Source: an uncultured Clostridia bacterium (GTDB taxonomy: Bacteria > Bacillota > Clostridia > TANB77 > CAG-508). From it: a DNA stretch of 9,874 nucleotides. Positions 1 to 7,064 of the stretch are shown here, one piece after another. Location: positions 1 to 9,874 of the forward strand of contig CAKPGU010000033.1 in assembly GCA_934155265.1 (NCBI GenBank), written 5' to 3'. The notes under the pieces were generated by a model, which did no database searches, was not told the DNA's origin, and saw nothing but the letters and a program-made list of their open reading frames with translations. The position numbers and the translations under genes are program-made. How positions within the stretch are numbered: the first letter of the stretch is position 1; each line of letters starts with the position of its first letter.

Positions 1-87
1 GATGTTAGAAATCGCCACAAAGAAAGCAGAGGTTACAATGCAGACGTGGATATCTCTACAATGAGTGGAGATATAAGAATCAGATAA
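1..87 (+). CDS. C-terminal fragment of a DUF4097-like beta-repeat protein (5' end outside window)
   Basis: Frame 1 is open from the first base to TAA at 85-87 and gives 28 residues ending in VDISTMSGDIRIR. The closing pattern, an alternating 'D-I-S-T-x-S-G-D-I-x-I' beta-strand motif, is what the C-terminal repeats of DUF4097-family (putative adhesin/auto-transporter-like beta-helix) proteins look like. The frame is followed at once by a strong intrinsic terminator, which supports a real gene end. Only the tail is present, so size, localisation and function cannot be judged. The family assignment rests on one short motif and is tentative. Confidence 0.5.
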   Translation, partial: DVRNRHKESRGYNADVDISTMSGDIRIR

Positions 88-105
88 TCGCATTTCATGA
101 TTTTG

Positions 106-142
106 CAAGCTGTGTTATTGAATAATAGCACAGCTTGTTTTT
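106..142 (+). terminator. Rho-independent terminator of the upstream DUF4097-like gene
   Basis: The arms CAAGCTGTGTTATT (106-119) and AATAGCACAGCTTG (124-137) form a 14-bp stem with one G-U pair and a 4-nt GAAT loop. A run of T follows (138-142). The hairpin lies 18 nt after the TAA of the upstream reading frame. Confidence 0.88.
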
Positions 143-264
143 ATAGCAAATGAATATTTTATACTTATTTTCTTTTAAAAATTTTTATACATAAATCAAT
201 TGTTTTTAATAATTACTCTATGTGGCTCAATATATGTAAGATTAGTTGATGGCAATTTTGCAAC

Positions 265-294
265 AAAAAAATACCATTCTTTTCAGAATGATAT
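265..294 (-). terminator. Rho-independent terminator of the tRNA-Leu gene
   Basis: Read on the minus strand, ATATCATTCT and AGAATGGTAT form a 10-bp stem with one wobble pair and a GAAA tetraloop, followed by seven T (complement of 265-271). It lies about 43 nt beyond the encoded CCA end of the tRNA and closes a one-gene tRNA unit. Apart from this hairpin and the one at 106-142, I see nothing functional between 88 and 337. Confidence 0.85.
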
Positions 295-337
295 TTGTAT
301 CTCTCTGTTCTATAAAAAATTCGAACAGATACGTTAT

Positions 338-425
338 TGGTGCAGATGGCCGGAATCGAACCGGCACGGTTTATTCAACCGCAGGATTTTAAGTCCTGTG
401 CGTCTGCCAGTTCCGCCACATCTGC
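338..425 (-). tRNA. tRNA-Leu (anticodon UAA)
   Basis: On the minus strand the acceptor arms GCAGATG and CATCTGC pair over 7 bp, with discriminator A and an encoded CCA (338-340). The anticodon stem CAGGA/TCCTG encloses the loop CTTAAAA, giving anticodon TAA, which decodes UUA, a dominant leucine codon in an AT-rich genome. The T arm is GCCGG-TTCGATT-CCGGC. A long variable arm (CGGTT/AACCG pairing) and the D-loop GG mark it as a class II tRNA, and with TAA this means leucine. The length is 88 nt with CCA. It is transcribed alone, opposite to its protein-coding neighbours. Confidence 0.97.
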
Positions 426-463
426 ATGTGTTATAATCTGGCATTTGTCTTACGACAAGACTT

Positions 464-492
464 ATTATAATATGTTTAGAGAGATTTGTCAA
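464..492 (-). promoter_or_regulatory. Consensus sigma-A promoter for tRNA-Leu
   Basis: On the minus strand there is a perfect -35 box TTGACA (487-492), a 17-bp spacer and a perfect -10 box TATAAT (464-469). Transcription would start near 457, about 30 nt before the mature tRNA 5' end. The transcribed leader has a short inverted repeat (TTGTC/GACAA, 445-458). A full-consensus vegetative promoter fits a stable-RNA gene. Confidence 0.9.
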
Positions 493-552
493 TACAAAAA
501 ACAAAAAAAATTAAAAAAATCAAAATAAGTTTAAAAACAAAAAATAAAAGTA

Positions 553-581
553 TAGACAATTAAAATCTTCTAATGTATACT
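553..581 (+). promoter_or_regulatory. Promoter of the apt-transketolase operon
   Basis: A -35-like TAGACA (553-558) is separated by exactly 17 bp from TATACT (576-581). These match the sigma-A consensus at 5/6 and 5/6. The predicted start near 588 would leave a 5' leader of about 25 nt before apt. No riboswitch or attenuator is visible in this short leader. Confidence 0.65.
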
Positions 582-613
582 GTTAATAAATTAAAAGAAA
601 AGAGGAAGATTAA

Positions 614-1153
614 ATGAAAATATTAAAAAATGAGTTGAAAAATAAATTGAATATTAGAACTGAAAAAAATTTTCCACGAAAAGGAATAGAATTTATTGAT
701 ATAATGCCATTAATAATACAAAAAGAAACATTTAATGAAATAATAGAAAAATTTGTAACAGAAATTAAAGAAAAGAAAGTAGATTACATAGTAGGTCCAG
801 AAGCAAGAGGATTAATACTAGGGGCAGCAATTGCAAAAGAATTGAACATTGGATTTATACCAATAAGAAAAGCAGGAAAATTACCACCAACAACAGTAGA
901 AAAACAATTTGAATATGAAAAAGAATATGGAAAAGACGAATTAGAATTACCTAAATTGGTAAATGAAGAATATCAAGGAAAGAAAATTTATATTGTAGAC
1001 GATATATATGCAACAGGAAATACAATGAAAGCTATAAAAGAAACAATAGATGAACTTGGAGGAATAGTTGCAGGTGAAGGGGTAATAATGAATATAGTAG
1101 AATTAAATAATGATAAAAATATATTTTCTTTAATAGATATTAATGAAGAATAA
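614..1153 (+). CDS. apt: Adenine phosphoribosyltransferase
   Basis: The product is a 179-residue type I phosphoribosyltransferase expected to convert adenine and PRPP to AMP and pyrophosphate in the cytoplasm (purine salvage). The PRPP-binding loop is at residues 126-137 (IYIVDDIYATGNT), with the paired acidic residues and the T-G-N-T turn. GPEARG (61-66) and IRKAGKLP (84-91) are the characteristic APRT core segments. Length is close to the usual 170-180 aa. The ATG follows AGAGGAAG at good spacing and a nearby promoter. It is the first gene of the operon; the transketolase N gene begins 22 nt after its stop. The family call is firm. Strict preference for adenine is inferred from the family, since related phosphoribosyltransferases share the PRPP loop. 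Confidence 0.93.
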   Translation: MKILKNELKNKLNIRTEKNFPRKGIEFIDIMPLIIQKETFNEIIEKFVTEIKEKKVDYIVGPEARGLILGAAIAKELNIGFIPIRKAGKLPPTTVEKQFEYEKEYGKDELELPKLVNEEYQGKKIYIVDDIYATGNTMKAIKETIDELGGIVAGEGVIMNIVELNNDKNIFSLIDINEE

Positions 1154-1160
1154 AGATTAT

Positions 1161-1178
1161 AAGGGAGATAAAATTATG
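1161..1178 (+). promoter_or_regulatory. Ribosome binding site that fixes the transketolase N start
   Basis: AAGGGAG at 1161-1167 lies 8 nt before the ATG at 1176. An in-frame ATG at 1143, inside apt, has no such site and would add 11 lysine/aspartate-rich residues not expected in this family, so the start at 1176 is preferred. Confidence 0.75.
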
Positions 1179-1988
1179 ATAGATATAGAAAATCTAAAAA
1201 AATTAGCAAATGAAAATAGAAAAAGAATAGTTAGAATGATACATGATGCAAAAGCAGGGCATCCAGGAGGTTCATTATCTGTTATAGATATGTTAACAGC
1301 TATATATGAAATGGATGTAGATTTTAATTCAGAAAATCGCAGTAAAGTAGTTTTATCAAAAGGGCATACTGTACCAGCACAATATGCTGAATTGTGCTCA
1401 AAAGGAATAATTCCTGAAAAGGAATTAAGTACATTTAGAAAAGTTAATTCAAGATTACAAGGTCATCCATATACAGGAACAATACCGGAGGTTGATGCAA
1501 CAACAGGTCTATTAGGACAAGGTCTTTCAATTGCAGTTGGAATGGCTATAGCAAAGAAAAATAATAATGATAATCATCATGTATATGCTATACTTGGAGA
1601 TGGAGAGATGCAAGAAGGTCAAATATGGGAATCTTTATTGCAAGCAGCACATTATAAATTAGACAATTTAATTGTTGTAATAGATTACAACAAATTATCT
1701 TCATTTGATAATGTAAATGAATCAATGAATTTAGAACCATTAGAGGACAAGATTAAAGCATTTAATTTTCATGTAATAGAAATTGATGGAAACAGTATGG
1801 AACAAGTAGTAGATGCTTTAAATGAAGCATTTACTATAAAAGATAAACCAATTGCAATAATTTCAAATACAATAAAAGGAAAAGGTGTATCATTTATGGA
1901 AAATAATCCTAAATGGCATAGTGGTGCAATCTCTGATGAAGAATATGAAATAGCAATGAAAGACTTGGAAAGAACAGAGGAGGAATAG
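1176..1988 (+). CDS. Transketolase, N-terminal (TPP-binding) subunit
   Basis: The 270-residue product corresponds to the pyrophosphate-binding half of transketolase, which uses thiamine diphosphate and Mg2+ to move two-carbon ketol units between sugar phosphates in the non-oxidative pentose phosphate pathway. Visible hallmarks are AGHPGGSLS (27-35), SKGH (61-64), the GQGLSIAVGMA helix (114-124), and the thiamine-diphosphate motif GDGEMQEGQIWE (141-152) closing with YNK (171-173). GHPYTGTIPEVDATTGLLGQGLS is typical of the family. Full-length transketolase is about 650 aa; here the protein is split and the other half is the next gene, 2 nt after the TAG. Split transketolases are common in Clostridia and archaea, so this is not a frameshift: each half has its own ribosome binding site. 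Substrate range cannot be read from the sequence. Confidence 0.92.
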   Translation: MIDIENLKKLANENRKRIVRMIHDAKAGHPGGSLSVIDMLTAIYEMDVDFNSENRSKVVLSKGHTVPAQYAELCSKGIIPEKELSTFRKVNSRLQGHPYTGTIPEVDATTGLLGQGLSIAVGMAIAKKNNNDNHHVYAILGDGEMQEGQIWESLLQAAHYKLDNLIVVIDYNKLSSFDNVNESMNLEPLEDKIKAFNFHVIEIDGNSMEQVVDALNEAFTIKDKPIAIISNTIKGKGVSFMENNPKWHSGAISDEEYEIAMKDLERTEEE

Positions 1989-1990
1989 AA

Positions 1991-2926
1991 ATGGATTATA
2001 AAGAAGTGTGTTTAAGAGATAAAATAGGTGAATTTTTATGTGAATTTGCTGAAAATGATAGCAGAATTTATGTTATTGATAGTGATTTGGCAAAATCAAC
2101 TAAAACATTAATTTTTAAAGAAAAATTTCCAAAGAGATTTATAGAAGCGGGAATAGCAGAAGCAAGTGCAGTATCAATCGCAGAAGGACTTGCTTCAGAA
2201 GGGCAAATACCATTCTATGTAAATTTTGCAACATTTGTAACTGGAACTGCATGGACACAAGTGCGCCAATCAGCATATGCAAATTCAAATGTAAAATTAA
2301 TAGGCACATATGTTGGAATGGATAATGGACCTGATGGTGCTTCACATCATGCAAATGAAGATATAGCACTTATGAGAATGATTCCAAATATTAAGATTTT
2401 GATTCCTTCAAATGTTAAAGAATTGAAACAATCAATAAAAATTGCTATTGAATATAATGGCCCAGTATATATTAGAGCAACAAGGGATGTTGTACCAGAT
2501 ATAGATTTAGAACAAAATGCAGAAATAGGAAAATCTATTGTTGTAAAAGATGATGGAAATGATTTTGCATTAATATATGAAGGAACAACAGCAGGATTAG
2601 CATATAAATCTTTTGAAACTTTAAAAGAAAAAGGATATAATGGAAAAATTGTAAATATATTCTCAATAAAGCCAATAGATGATGATTTAATAAATGAAAT
2701 AGCATCAAATGTTAAAGTAATAGTTACTTTAGAAAATCATTCAATTATTGGAGGTCTGGGTGGTGCAATTGCTGAATTAATTGCTCGAAAAAATATACAT
2801 GCACCAATTAAATATATAGGAGTTGAAGACGTATTTACAGAGTCTGGTAAGGCAGTAGATGTAAAAACGAAATATGGATTAAATGTAGATAATGTAGTAA
2901 AAAAAGTAGAAGAAATATTAAAGTGA
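1991..2926 (+). CDS. Transketolase, C-terminal (pyrimidine-binding and C-domain) subunit
   Basis: The 311-residue partner of the preceding gene carries the pyrimidine-binding domain (about residues 5-165) and the transketolase C-terminal domain (about 185-305). The catalytic glutamate that activates the thiamine ring lies in EAGIAEASA (52-60, E57). VNFATFVTGTAWTQVRQ (78-94) and DGASHHANEDIALMR (115-129) are typical family segments. The two polypeptides should assemble into one heteromeric enzyme, with active sites at the N/C interface. The start follows GAGGAGG at 1977-1983, inside the end of the N-subunit gene, so the two are almost certainly translationally coupled. A deoxyxylulose-phosphate synthase is unlikely because that enzyme is normally one chain of more than 600 aa. 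Transketolase-like enzymes of other sugar pathways remain possible. Confidence 0.91.
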   Translation: MDYKEVCLRDKIGEFLCEFAENDSRIYVIDSDLAKSTKTLIFKEKFPKRFIEAGIAEASAVSIAEGLASEGQIPFYVNFATFVTGTAWTQVRQSAYANSNVKLIGTYVGMDNGPDGASHHANEDIALMRMIPNIKILIPSNVKELKQSIKIAIEYNGPVYIRATRDVVPDIDLEQNAEIGKSIVVKDDGNDFALIYEGTTAGLAYKSFETLKEKGYNGKIVNIFSIKPIDDDLINEIASNVKVIVTLENHSIIGGLGGAIAELIARKNIHAPIKYIGVEDVFTESGKAVDVKTKYGLNVDNVVKKVEEILK

Positions 2927-2950
2927 TAGAGAAGGTAGCTTATTAATAGT

Positions 2951-2990
2951 AAAAAGCGAAAATTTAAAACTAAATTAAACTTTCGCTTTT
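2951..2990. terminator. Bidirectional terminator between convergent genes
   Basis: AAAAGCGAAA (2952-2961) pairs perfectly with TTTCGCTTTT (2981-2990). After one mismatch the stem extends by a further 5 A-T pairs around a 7-nt loop. The T tract is on the right and the A tract on the left, so the hairpin can end the apt-transketolase operon on the plus strand and, read the other way, the membrane-protein gene whose stop codon is only 7 bp away. Confidence 0.85.
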
Positions 2991-2996
2991 ATATTG

Positions 2997-3818
2997 TTAT
3001 TTATAAAAATCTCTGTCTTGAAATCTTATATAATATGGTTTGATATTAGGTAATAAATCTTTAAAATAGACCATAGAGCCATCAACTTGTTGAACTTTTA
3101 AATTTGGATAAGTTCTAATCATTATTTTATCACTAAAAATAGTATCGGATAATTTTTTTCTAAAAGTATTTTCATTTATTTTGTTGTTGATTTCCACAAT
3201 CATAGTTTTATTTTTTACATCTAAATTATTATTTGCAATCATTCTAATAGTGAATAAATCAATAGCAAAAGCTGAAATAATACAGTCAAAAATTATAAAG
3301 ATGGTGATTACATATATTATTGTTTTAGTTACTTTAATATTTATCTTTTTTAATAGATAGGCTAAAAAACGTCTAATATGAGGATGTATAACTTTCATTA
3401 AAAATATTGCTAATATTCCCCAAAAAATAGAGTAATAGAAGCATATTCTACCATTTATATTTAGTGGCATATTTGAATAGTCCCACCATTTTACATGTAA
3501 AATTAATTCTCCAATTAAACTAATTAAATACTCTGTTACAGAACCAATTAGAAAACCACCTACAAATAGTGTCATTCTATTTTTCATAAAGTATCTTAAA
3601 AATATTATCATTATAACTGCACCAATTCCATAAATACTACAAAATGGTCCATAAAGAAAACTTTGTCTACTTTCTAAAACTCCATATCTTACTAATGCAA
3701 ATATTGTTTCTATTATATATCCGGCAACACTATAAATTATGAAGTAAGCTAAGACTTCCCATAGCTTCATCTTTGGTGGTGCTATAAATTCTATTTCTTT
3801 TTTCAATTTTTTTTTCAT
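2997..3818 (-). CDS. Multi-pass membrane protein, CmpB-like putative ABC-transporter family (PF06541-like)
   Basis: The 273-residue protein has about five hydrophobic segments (roughly residues 20-40, 60-76, 84-105, 125-142, 165-187), then a soluble charged tail of about 85 residues. The first part matches the pattern of the Firmicute family annotated 'putative ABC transporter permease/CmpB': GYIIET (33-38), SFLYGPFCSIYGIGA (53-67), then WWDYSNMPLNINGRIC (111-126) ahead of the next membrane segment. Function is not established; 'ABC transporter' is an inherited name, and no ATPase gene is adjacent. The start is supported by AGAGG (complement of 3826-3830) 7 nt before the ATG and by an upstream promoter. 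It is a single-gene unit, convergent to transketolase and divergent from murA. The family call is good, the role unknown. Confidence 0.8.
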   Translation of the reverse strand: MKKKLKKEIEFIAPPKMKLWEVLAYFIIYSVAGYIIETIFALVRYGVLESRQSFLYGPFCSIYGIGAVIMIIFLRYFMKNRMTLFVGGFLIGSVTEYLISLIGELILHVKWWDYSNMPLNINGRICFYYSIFWGILAIFLMKVIHPHIRRFLAYLLKKINIKVTKTIIYVITIFIIFDCIISAFAIDLFTIRMIANNNLDVKNKTMIVEINNKINENTFRKKLSDTIFSDKIMIRTYPNLKVQQVDGSMVYFKDLLPNIKPYYIRFQDRDFYK

Positions 3819-3846
3819 ATATTTTCCTCTTCTATTTTATAAAAAT

Positions 3847-3875
3847 ATTTTACCTTATTTTTTATAAAATGGCAA
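3847..3875 (-). promoter_or_regulatory. Promoter of the CmpB-like membrane-protein gene
   Basis: On the minus strand TTGCCA (complement of 3870-3875) is followed after 17 bp by TAAAAT (complement of 3847-3852). Each box matches the sigma-A consensus at 5/6. Transcription would start near 3840, giving a leader of about 22 nt that contains the AGAGG ribosome binding site. Confidence 0.6.
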
Positions 3876-3928
3876 ATATTTTTTATAATGTTTGCTAAAT
3901 AAATATTATTTTATTAGTTAAATCTAAA

Positions 3929-3958
3929 TTCACACCTAATATCTAAATAACATAAAAT
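3929..3958 (+). promoter_or_regulatory. Candidate promoter of murA
   Basis: TTCACA (3929-3934) and TAAAAT (3953-3958) are separated by 18 bp, each one mismatch from consensus. The predicted start near 3965 leaves a leader of about 22 nt with AGAGGTGA before the murA ATG. The surrounding DNA is very AT-rich, so other -10-like strings exist (for example TATAAT at 3884-3889, without a good -35). Confidence 0.45.
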
Positions 3959-3986
3959 ATATCAAAAAGAAAAAAGAGGTGAGAAA

Positions 3987-5237
3987 ATGTCAAAATTTAT
4001 AATTCAGGGAGGAAAAAAACTAGAAGGAGAAGTAAAAATATCAGGTTCAAAAAATGCAGCATTACCAATAATTGCAGCAACAATTTTAGTAAGGGGAAAT
4101 ACAACACTATATAATGTACCAGATATTCAAGATGTTCAAACAATGTTTGAAATTATAAAAGACATAGGTGGAAAAGTAACTAGAAAAAATAACAAAATAA
4201 TTGTAGATACAAGCAAAATACATACTTATGAGATACCAGAAGAGTTAATGAGAAAAATGAGATCATCTGTAATATTAGCAGGTGCAATAATAGGGAAGTA
4301 TCATAAAGCAAATTTTTCATATCCAGGGGGATGTGAAATTGGCTCAAGACCAATAGACTTACATTTAAAAGGATTTGAAAAATTAGGAATAACTACTAAA
4401 GAGGAATATGGAGAAATAATCTGTAGTACAGAGAAAATAGAAGGAACATCAATAAACTTAGATTTTCCAAGTGTAGGAGCAACGGAAAATATAATATTAG
4501 CAGCATGTTTAGCAGAAGGAATAACAATATTAACAAATGCAGCAAAAGAACCTGAAATAGAAGATATGGTAAAATTCTTAAATAAGGCAGGAGCAAAAAT
4601 AAAAGGTGCAGGGACAGATAGAGTAGAGATTACAGGTGTAAAAAAATTAGCAGAAATAAGCTATAATATAATGCCAGATAGGATAGAAGCGGGAACATAT
4701 TTAGTTGCAGGAGCAATAACAGGTGGAAATATAAAAATAACAAATGCAAATCCAAAACATATAGAACCAATATTAAATAAATTAGAGGAAGCAAATTGTA
4801 CATTAGATGTTGGAAAAAATTATGTAGCAATAAATGCACATAAAAGGATAAAAGCAGTTGATATAAAAACAATGCCATATCCAGGATTCCCAACAGATAT
4901 GCAATCAATATTTGGAGCTTTGCTTTCAACTGCAAAAGGAACTTCAATAATAACAGAAAACATATTTGAAAATAGATATAAATATATTCAAGAATTAAAT
5001 AGAATGGGCGCAAAGATTAAAGTAGAGGGAAGAACAGCAGTAATAAAAGGAACAAGGAGAATACAGGGAACAAATGTTGTTGCATCAGATTTAAGAGGGG
5101 GAGCGGCACTTATTATAGAGGCTCTTGCAGCTAAAGGTATTACACAAGTTGATAATGTTCATTATATTTTAAGAGGATATGAAAATATAGAAGAAAAATT
5201 AAGAAAATTAGGAGCAAAGATTTTTATTGAAAAATAA
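3987..5237 (+). CDS. murA: UDP-N-acetylglucosamine 1-carboxyvinyltransferase
   Basis: The enzyme transfers enolpyruvate from PEP to UDP-GlcNAc, the first committed step of peptidoglycan precursor synthesis, in the cytoplasm. The 416-residue length is typical. Key residues are visible: K22-N23 in GSKNAALP; the MRSS segment (91-94); the PEP-attacking, fosfomycin-target cysteine C116 in SYPGGCEIGSRPIDLH; the general-base aspartate D304 in FPTDMQ; and R370 in SDLRGGAAL. The cysteine predicts normal fosfomycin sensitivity at the target level, since resistant enzymes usually have Asp there. The start follows AGAGGTGA. Low-GC Firmicutes often have two MurA paralogues, and which one this is cannot be decided; position beside the division genes only suggests the main one. 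A hairpin 6 nt after the stop separates it from divIB. Confidence 0.96.
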   Translation: MSKFIIQGGKKLEGEVKISGSKNAALPIIAATILVRGNTTLYNVPDIQDVQTMFEIIKDIGGKVTRKNNKIIVDTSKIHTYEIPEELMRKMRSSVILAGAIIGKYHKANFSYPGGCEIGSRPIDLHLKGFEKLGITTKEEYGEIICSTEKIEGTSINLDFPSVGATENIILAACLAEGITILTNAAKEPEIEDMVKFLNKAGAKIKGAGTDRVEITGVKKLAEISYNIMPDRIEAGTYLVAGAITGGNIKITNANPKHIEPILNKLEEANCTLDVGKNYVAINAHKRIKAVDIKTMPYPGFPTDMQSIFGALLSTAKGTSIITENIFENRYKYIQELNRMGAKIKVEGRTAVIKGTRRIQGTNVVASDLRGGAALIIEALAAKGITQVDNVHYILRGYENIEEKLRKLGAKIFIEK

Positions 5238-5243
5238 TATAAG

Positions 5244-5273
5244 AACTTGGGGTAAATTTATCCTAAGTTTTTT
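5244..5273 (+). terminator. Rho-independent terminator of murA
   Basis: AACTTGGGG (5244-5252) pairs with TCCTAAGTT (5261-5269) over 9 bp, with two G-U pairs and an 8-nt loop. The T run at 5268-5273 follows. It begins 6 nt after the murA stop codon, so murA is probably not normally co-transcribed with divIB. Confidence 0.75.
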
Positions 5274-5331
5274 ATTGTTCTAAGATTATTCTTTATATAA
5301 AGTATTAATATGTAACTTTTTTGTAAAAAAT

Positions 5332-5373
5332 TTGAAAAAAGTATAGAAAAAAACATATAAAGTGTGATAAAAT
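5332..5373 (+). promoter_or_regulatory. Candidate promoter region of the divIB unit
   Basis: Two overlapping candidates are visible. One is TTGAAA (5332-5337), 18 bp, TATAAA (5356-5361). The other is an extended -10 TGATAAAAT (5365-5373) with a weak TAGAAA 18 bp upstream of its hexamer. Either would give a 5' leader of about 50-60 nt before the divIB ATG. A promoter is expected here because a terminator closes murA. Sequence alone does not tell which is used. Confidence 0.5.
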
Positions 5374-5427
5374 AAAAAAGGCAAAAATTACCCATGAAAA
5401 TATATAATATAAAGGAAGTGATGATAA

Positions 5428-6240
5428 ATGTCAGCTCAAAAAAGTAAACCTAAAAGGCCTAGTAGACCAATAAATAAGATTAACAAGCAAAGAGAAATAG
5501 AACAAAAAAGAAGGAAAAAAAGGAAAACAACATTAGTAGTAATGATAATAATAATAGTTATAGGAGCTTTAGGAACATATTTATCAATATCACCAACTTT
5601 CAAAATAGAAAAAATATTAGTAAGAGGAAATGAACAATTAACAAAAGAAAAAGTTCAGGAATTAGCTGGAATAAAAAAAGGAGACAATATATTTTCAAAA
5701 GTAGGAAAAGTATTAGAAGTAAAACTAAAACAGAATGGATGTATAGAAGAAGCAAAAGTTATAAAAGTTTATCCAAACACAATTGAAATAGAAATAACTG
5801 AAAGAAAAAAACAATTCCAAATAAAAACAGAAACTGAAAATTATATATATATAGACGAACAAGGGTATATTTTAGATTGTTCAACAGAAAAACAAGAGAT
5901 TCCTACAATAGTAGGAATGGATGTTACAGAAAATGAAGTGTTAAATATGAAAAGATTAGATGAAAAAGACTTAGACAAAATGGAAAACATCTTACAGATA
6001 CGTGAGGAATGCAAAAAAATAGGAATTGCAGATAAAATAACGCAAATACAAGTGAAAGATGAATATGTATTAAATTTGGAAAACGAGGAAATTATAATAA
6101 ATTTGGGAGATGCATCAGACTTAAAAAATAGAATGTATTATGTAAGTGCTATAATGAAACAAGAAGCAGGAAATAAAGGAACAATATATGTAAATGGAAA
6201 TCTAAATGAAGGATTTTTACCTTATTTTAGTGCAAGTTAA
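5428..6240 (+). CDS. divIB: Cell-division protein DivIB/FtsQ
   Basis: The 270-residue bitopic membrane protein is the DivIB/FtsQ component of the divisome, which works with FtsL and DivIC/FtsB in activating septal peptidoglycan synthesis. The order is a strongly basic cytoplasmic N-terminus (residues 1-34, many K/R), one transmembrane helix (about 35-54), a POTRA domain (about 57-126, from TFKIEKILVRGNEQLTKE to YPNTIEIEITER), and an extracytoplasmic beta domain (about 127-235, with YIDEQGYILD). This layout and the gene position are diagnostic, although sequence conservation in this family is low. The start follows AGGAAGTG at 5413-5420. It is the first gene of the unit that runs on into the DUF881 genes, the next start being 54 nt after its stop. 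Confidence 0.9.
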   Translation: MSAQKSKPKRPSRPINKINKQREIEQKRRKKRKTTLVVMIIIIVIGALGTYLSISPTFKIEKILVRGNEQLTKEKVQELAGIKKGDNIFSKVGKVLEVKLKQNGCIEEAKVIKVYPNTIEIEITERKKQFQIKTETENYIYIDEQGYILDCSTEKQEIPTIVGMDVTENEVLNMKRLDEKDLDKMENILQIREECKKIGIADKITQIQVKDEYVLNLENEEIIINLGDASDLKNRMYYVSAIMKQEAGNKGTIYVNGNLNEGFLPYFSAS

Positions 6241-6294
6241 TATATTGCTATAAATTTTAAGCTAAATTAAACAGTAAGAAAGGATTGAACCAAT

Positions 6295-7026
6295 ATGAAT
6301 AAAAAAATAATTAGTTTAATACTAGGACTTATGTGTGTATTATTATCATATGGAATTGCTGTACAAATAAAAACAATAAATGGAACTGAGTCAACCATAA
6401 GTACAAATGCGAAAGAAAATGAGTTAAGAGATGCAGTATTAAAATCTAAAGAAAAATATGATAATTTGTATTCGGAATTAGAAGATGCAGAAAATAAGTT
6501 GGAGGCGGAAAGAACTAATGCAACACAAAATAATACTGGATTAACGGAGTTAGAAACTAAAATAAAAGATGAAAATAAAATGCTGGGATTGACTGAAGTA
6601 ACAGGAAACGGATTAATAATAACAATAAATGATAATCAAGATATTTCATTAAATAATTGGTTTGCTGATCCTAATTTATTATTGACCCATGATACTGATT
6701 TAATTAGAGTTGTAAATGAATTAAAGAATGCTGGTGCAGAAGCTATATCTATAAATGAACAAAGATTAGTAACAACATCGGCAATTGAATGTGACGGAAA
6801 TATTATAAAAGTAAACGGAGAAAAAATAGGAGCACCATTCACAATAAAAGCCATAGGTTTACCTGAAGTATTAATTAATGTAGATAGAGTTGGTGGATAC
6901 CTAGACTATTTAAAAGATTCACCACGATATTTAAAAGTTTCAGTGGAAAAAATGACTGATAAAAAAACAATAACAATACCTAAATATACAGGAGTAATGA
7001 AATTTCAATATGCTATAAGTAAATAG
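6295..7026 (+). CDS. DUF881 family membrane-anchored coiled-coil protein (first copy, YlxW/YlxX-like)
   Basis: The 243-residue protein has an N-terminal transmembrane or uncleaved signal helix (about 5-24) and a glutamate/lysine-rich coiled coil (about 38-97). A DUF881 domain follows (about 100-240) with LTEVTGNGLIITIND, DLIRVVNELKNAGAEAISINEQRL (135-158) and VNGEKIGAPFTIKAIG (173-188). The domain is predicted to lie outside the membrane. DUF881 proteins sit between divIB and ftsA in many Firmicutes (B. subtilis ylxW, ylxX), so a division or envelope role is likely, but no biochemical function is established. The ribosome binding site AGAAAGG lies 11 nt before the ATG. It is co-directional with its paralogue, which starts 38 nt downstream. 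Confidence 0.85.
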   Translation: MNKKIISLILGLMCVLLSYGIAVQIKTINGTESTISTNAKENELRDAVLKSKEKYDNLYSELEDAENKLEAERTNATQNNTGLTELETKIKDENKMLGLTEVTGNGLIITINDNQDISLNNWFADPNLLLTHDTDLIRVVNELKNAGAEAISINEQRLVTTSAIECDGNIIKVNGEKIGAPFTIKAIGLPEVLINVDRVGGYLDYLKDSPRYLKVSVEKMTDKKTITIPKYTGVMKFQYAISK

Positions 7027-7064
7027 TAAATTCGAAGTAATAGCTTTGAAAGGAATGTGAAAAA

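Noticed and set aside
200..528. Two overlapping plus-strand reading frames (200-436 and 337-528)
   Set aside because: Both run through the antisense of the tRNA-Leu gene, have no ribosome binding site, and give peptides resembling no family. They are tRNA-region artefacts.
1143..1175. Upstream in-frame ATG for the transketolase N subunit
   Set aside because: It lies inside the end of apt without a ribosome binding site. The ATG at 1176 has AAGGGAG at 8 nt and fits the family's N-terminus.
1143..2926. Transketolase broken by a frameshift into two pieces
   Set aside because: Each half has its own ribosome binding site and start, and both are complete domains of the sizes seen in naturally split transketolases.
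4630..5013. Long minus-strand reading frames inside murA (also 4396-4596) and inside other plus-strand genes
   Set aside because: They are leucine/phenylalanine-rich mirror frames of A-rich codons, lack ribosome binding sites, and overlap secure genes.
5274..5427. Possible riboswitch or leader RNA before divIB
   Set aside because: Beyond the murA terminator the spacer is A-rich with no stable stems or known riboswitch core. Only promoter-like boxes and a ribosome binding site are visible.
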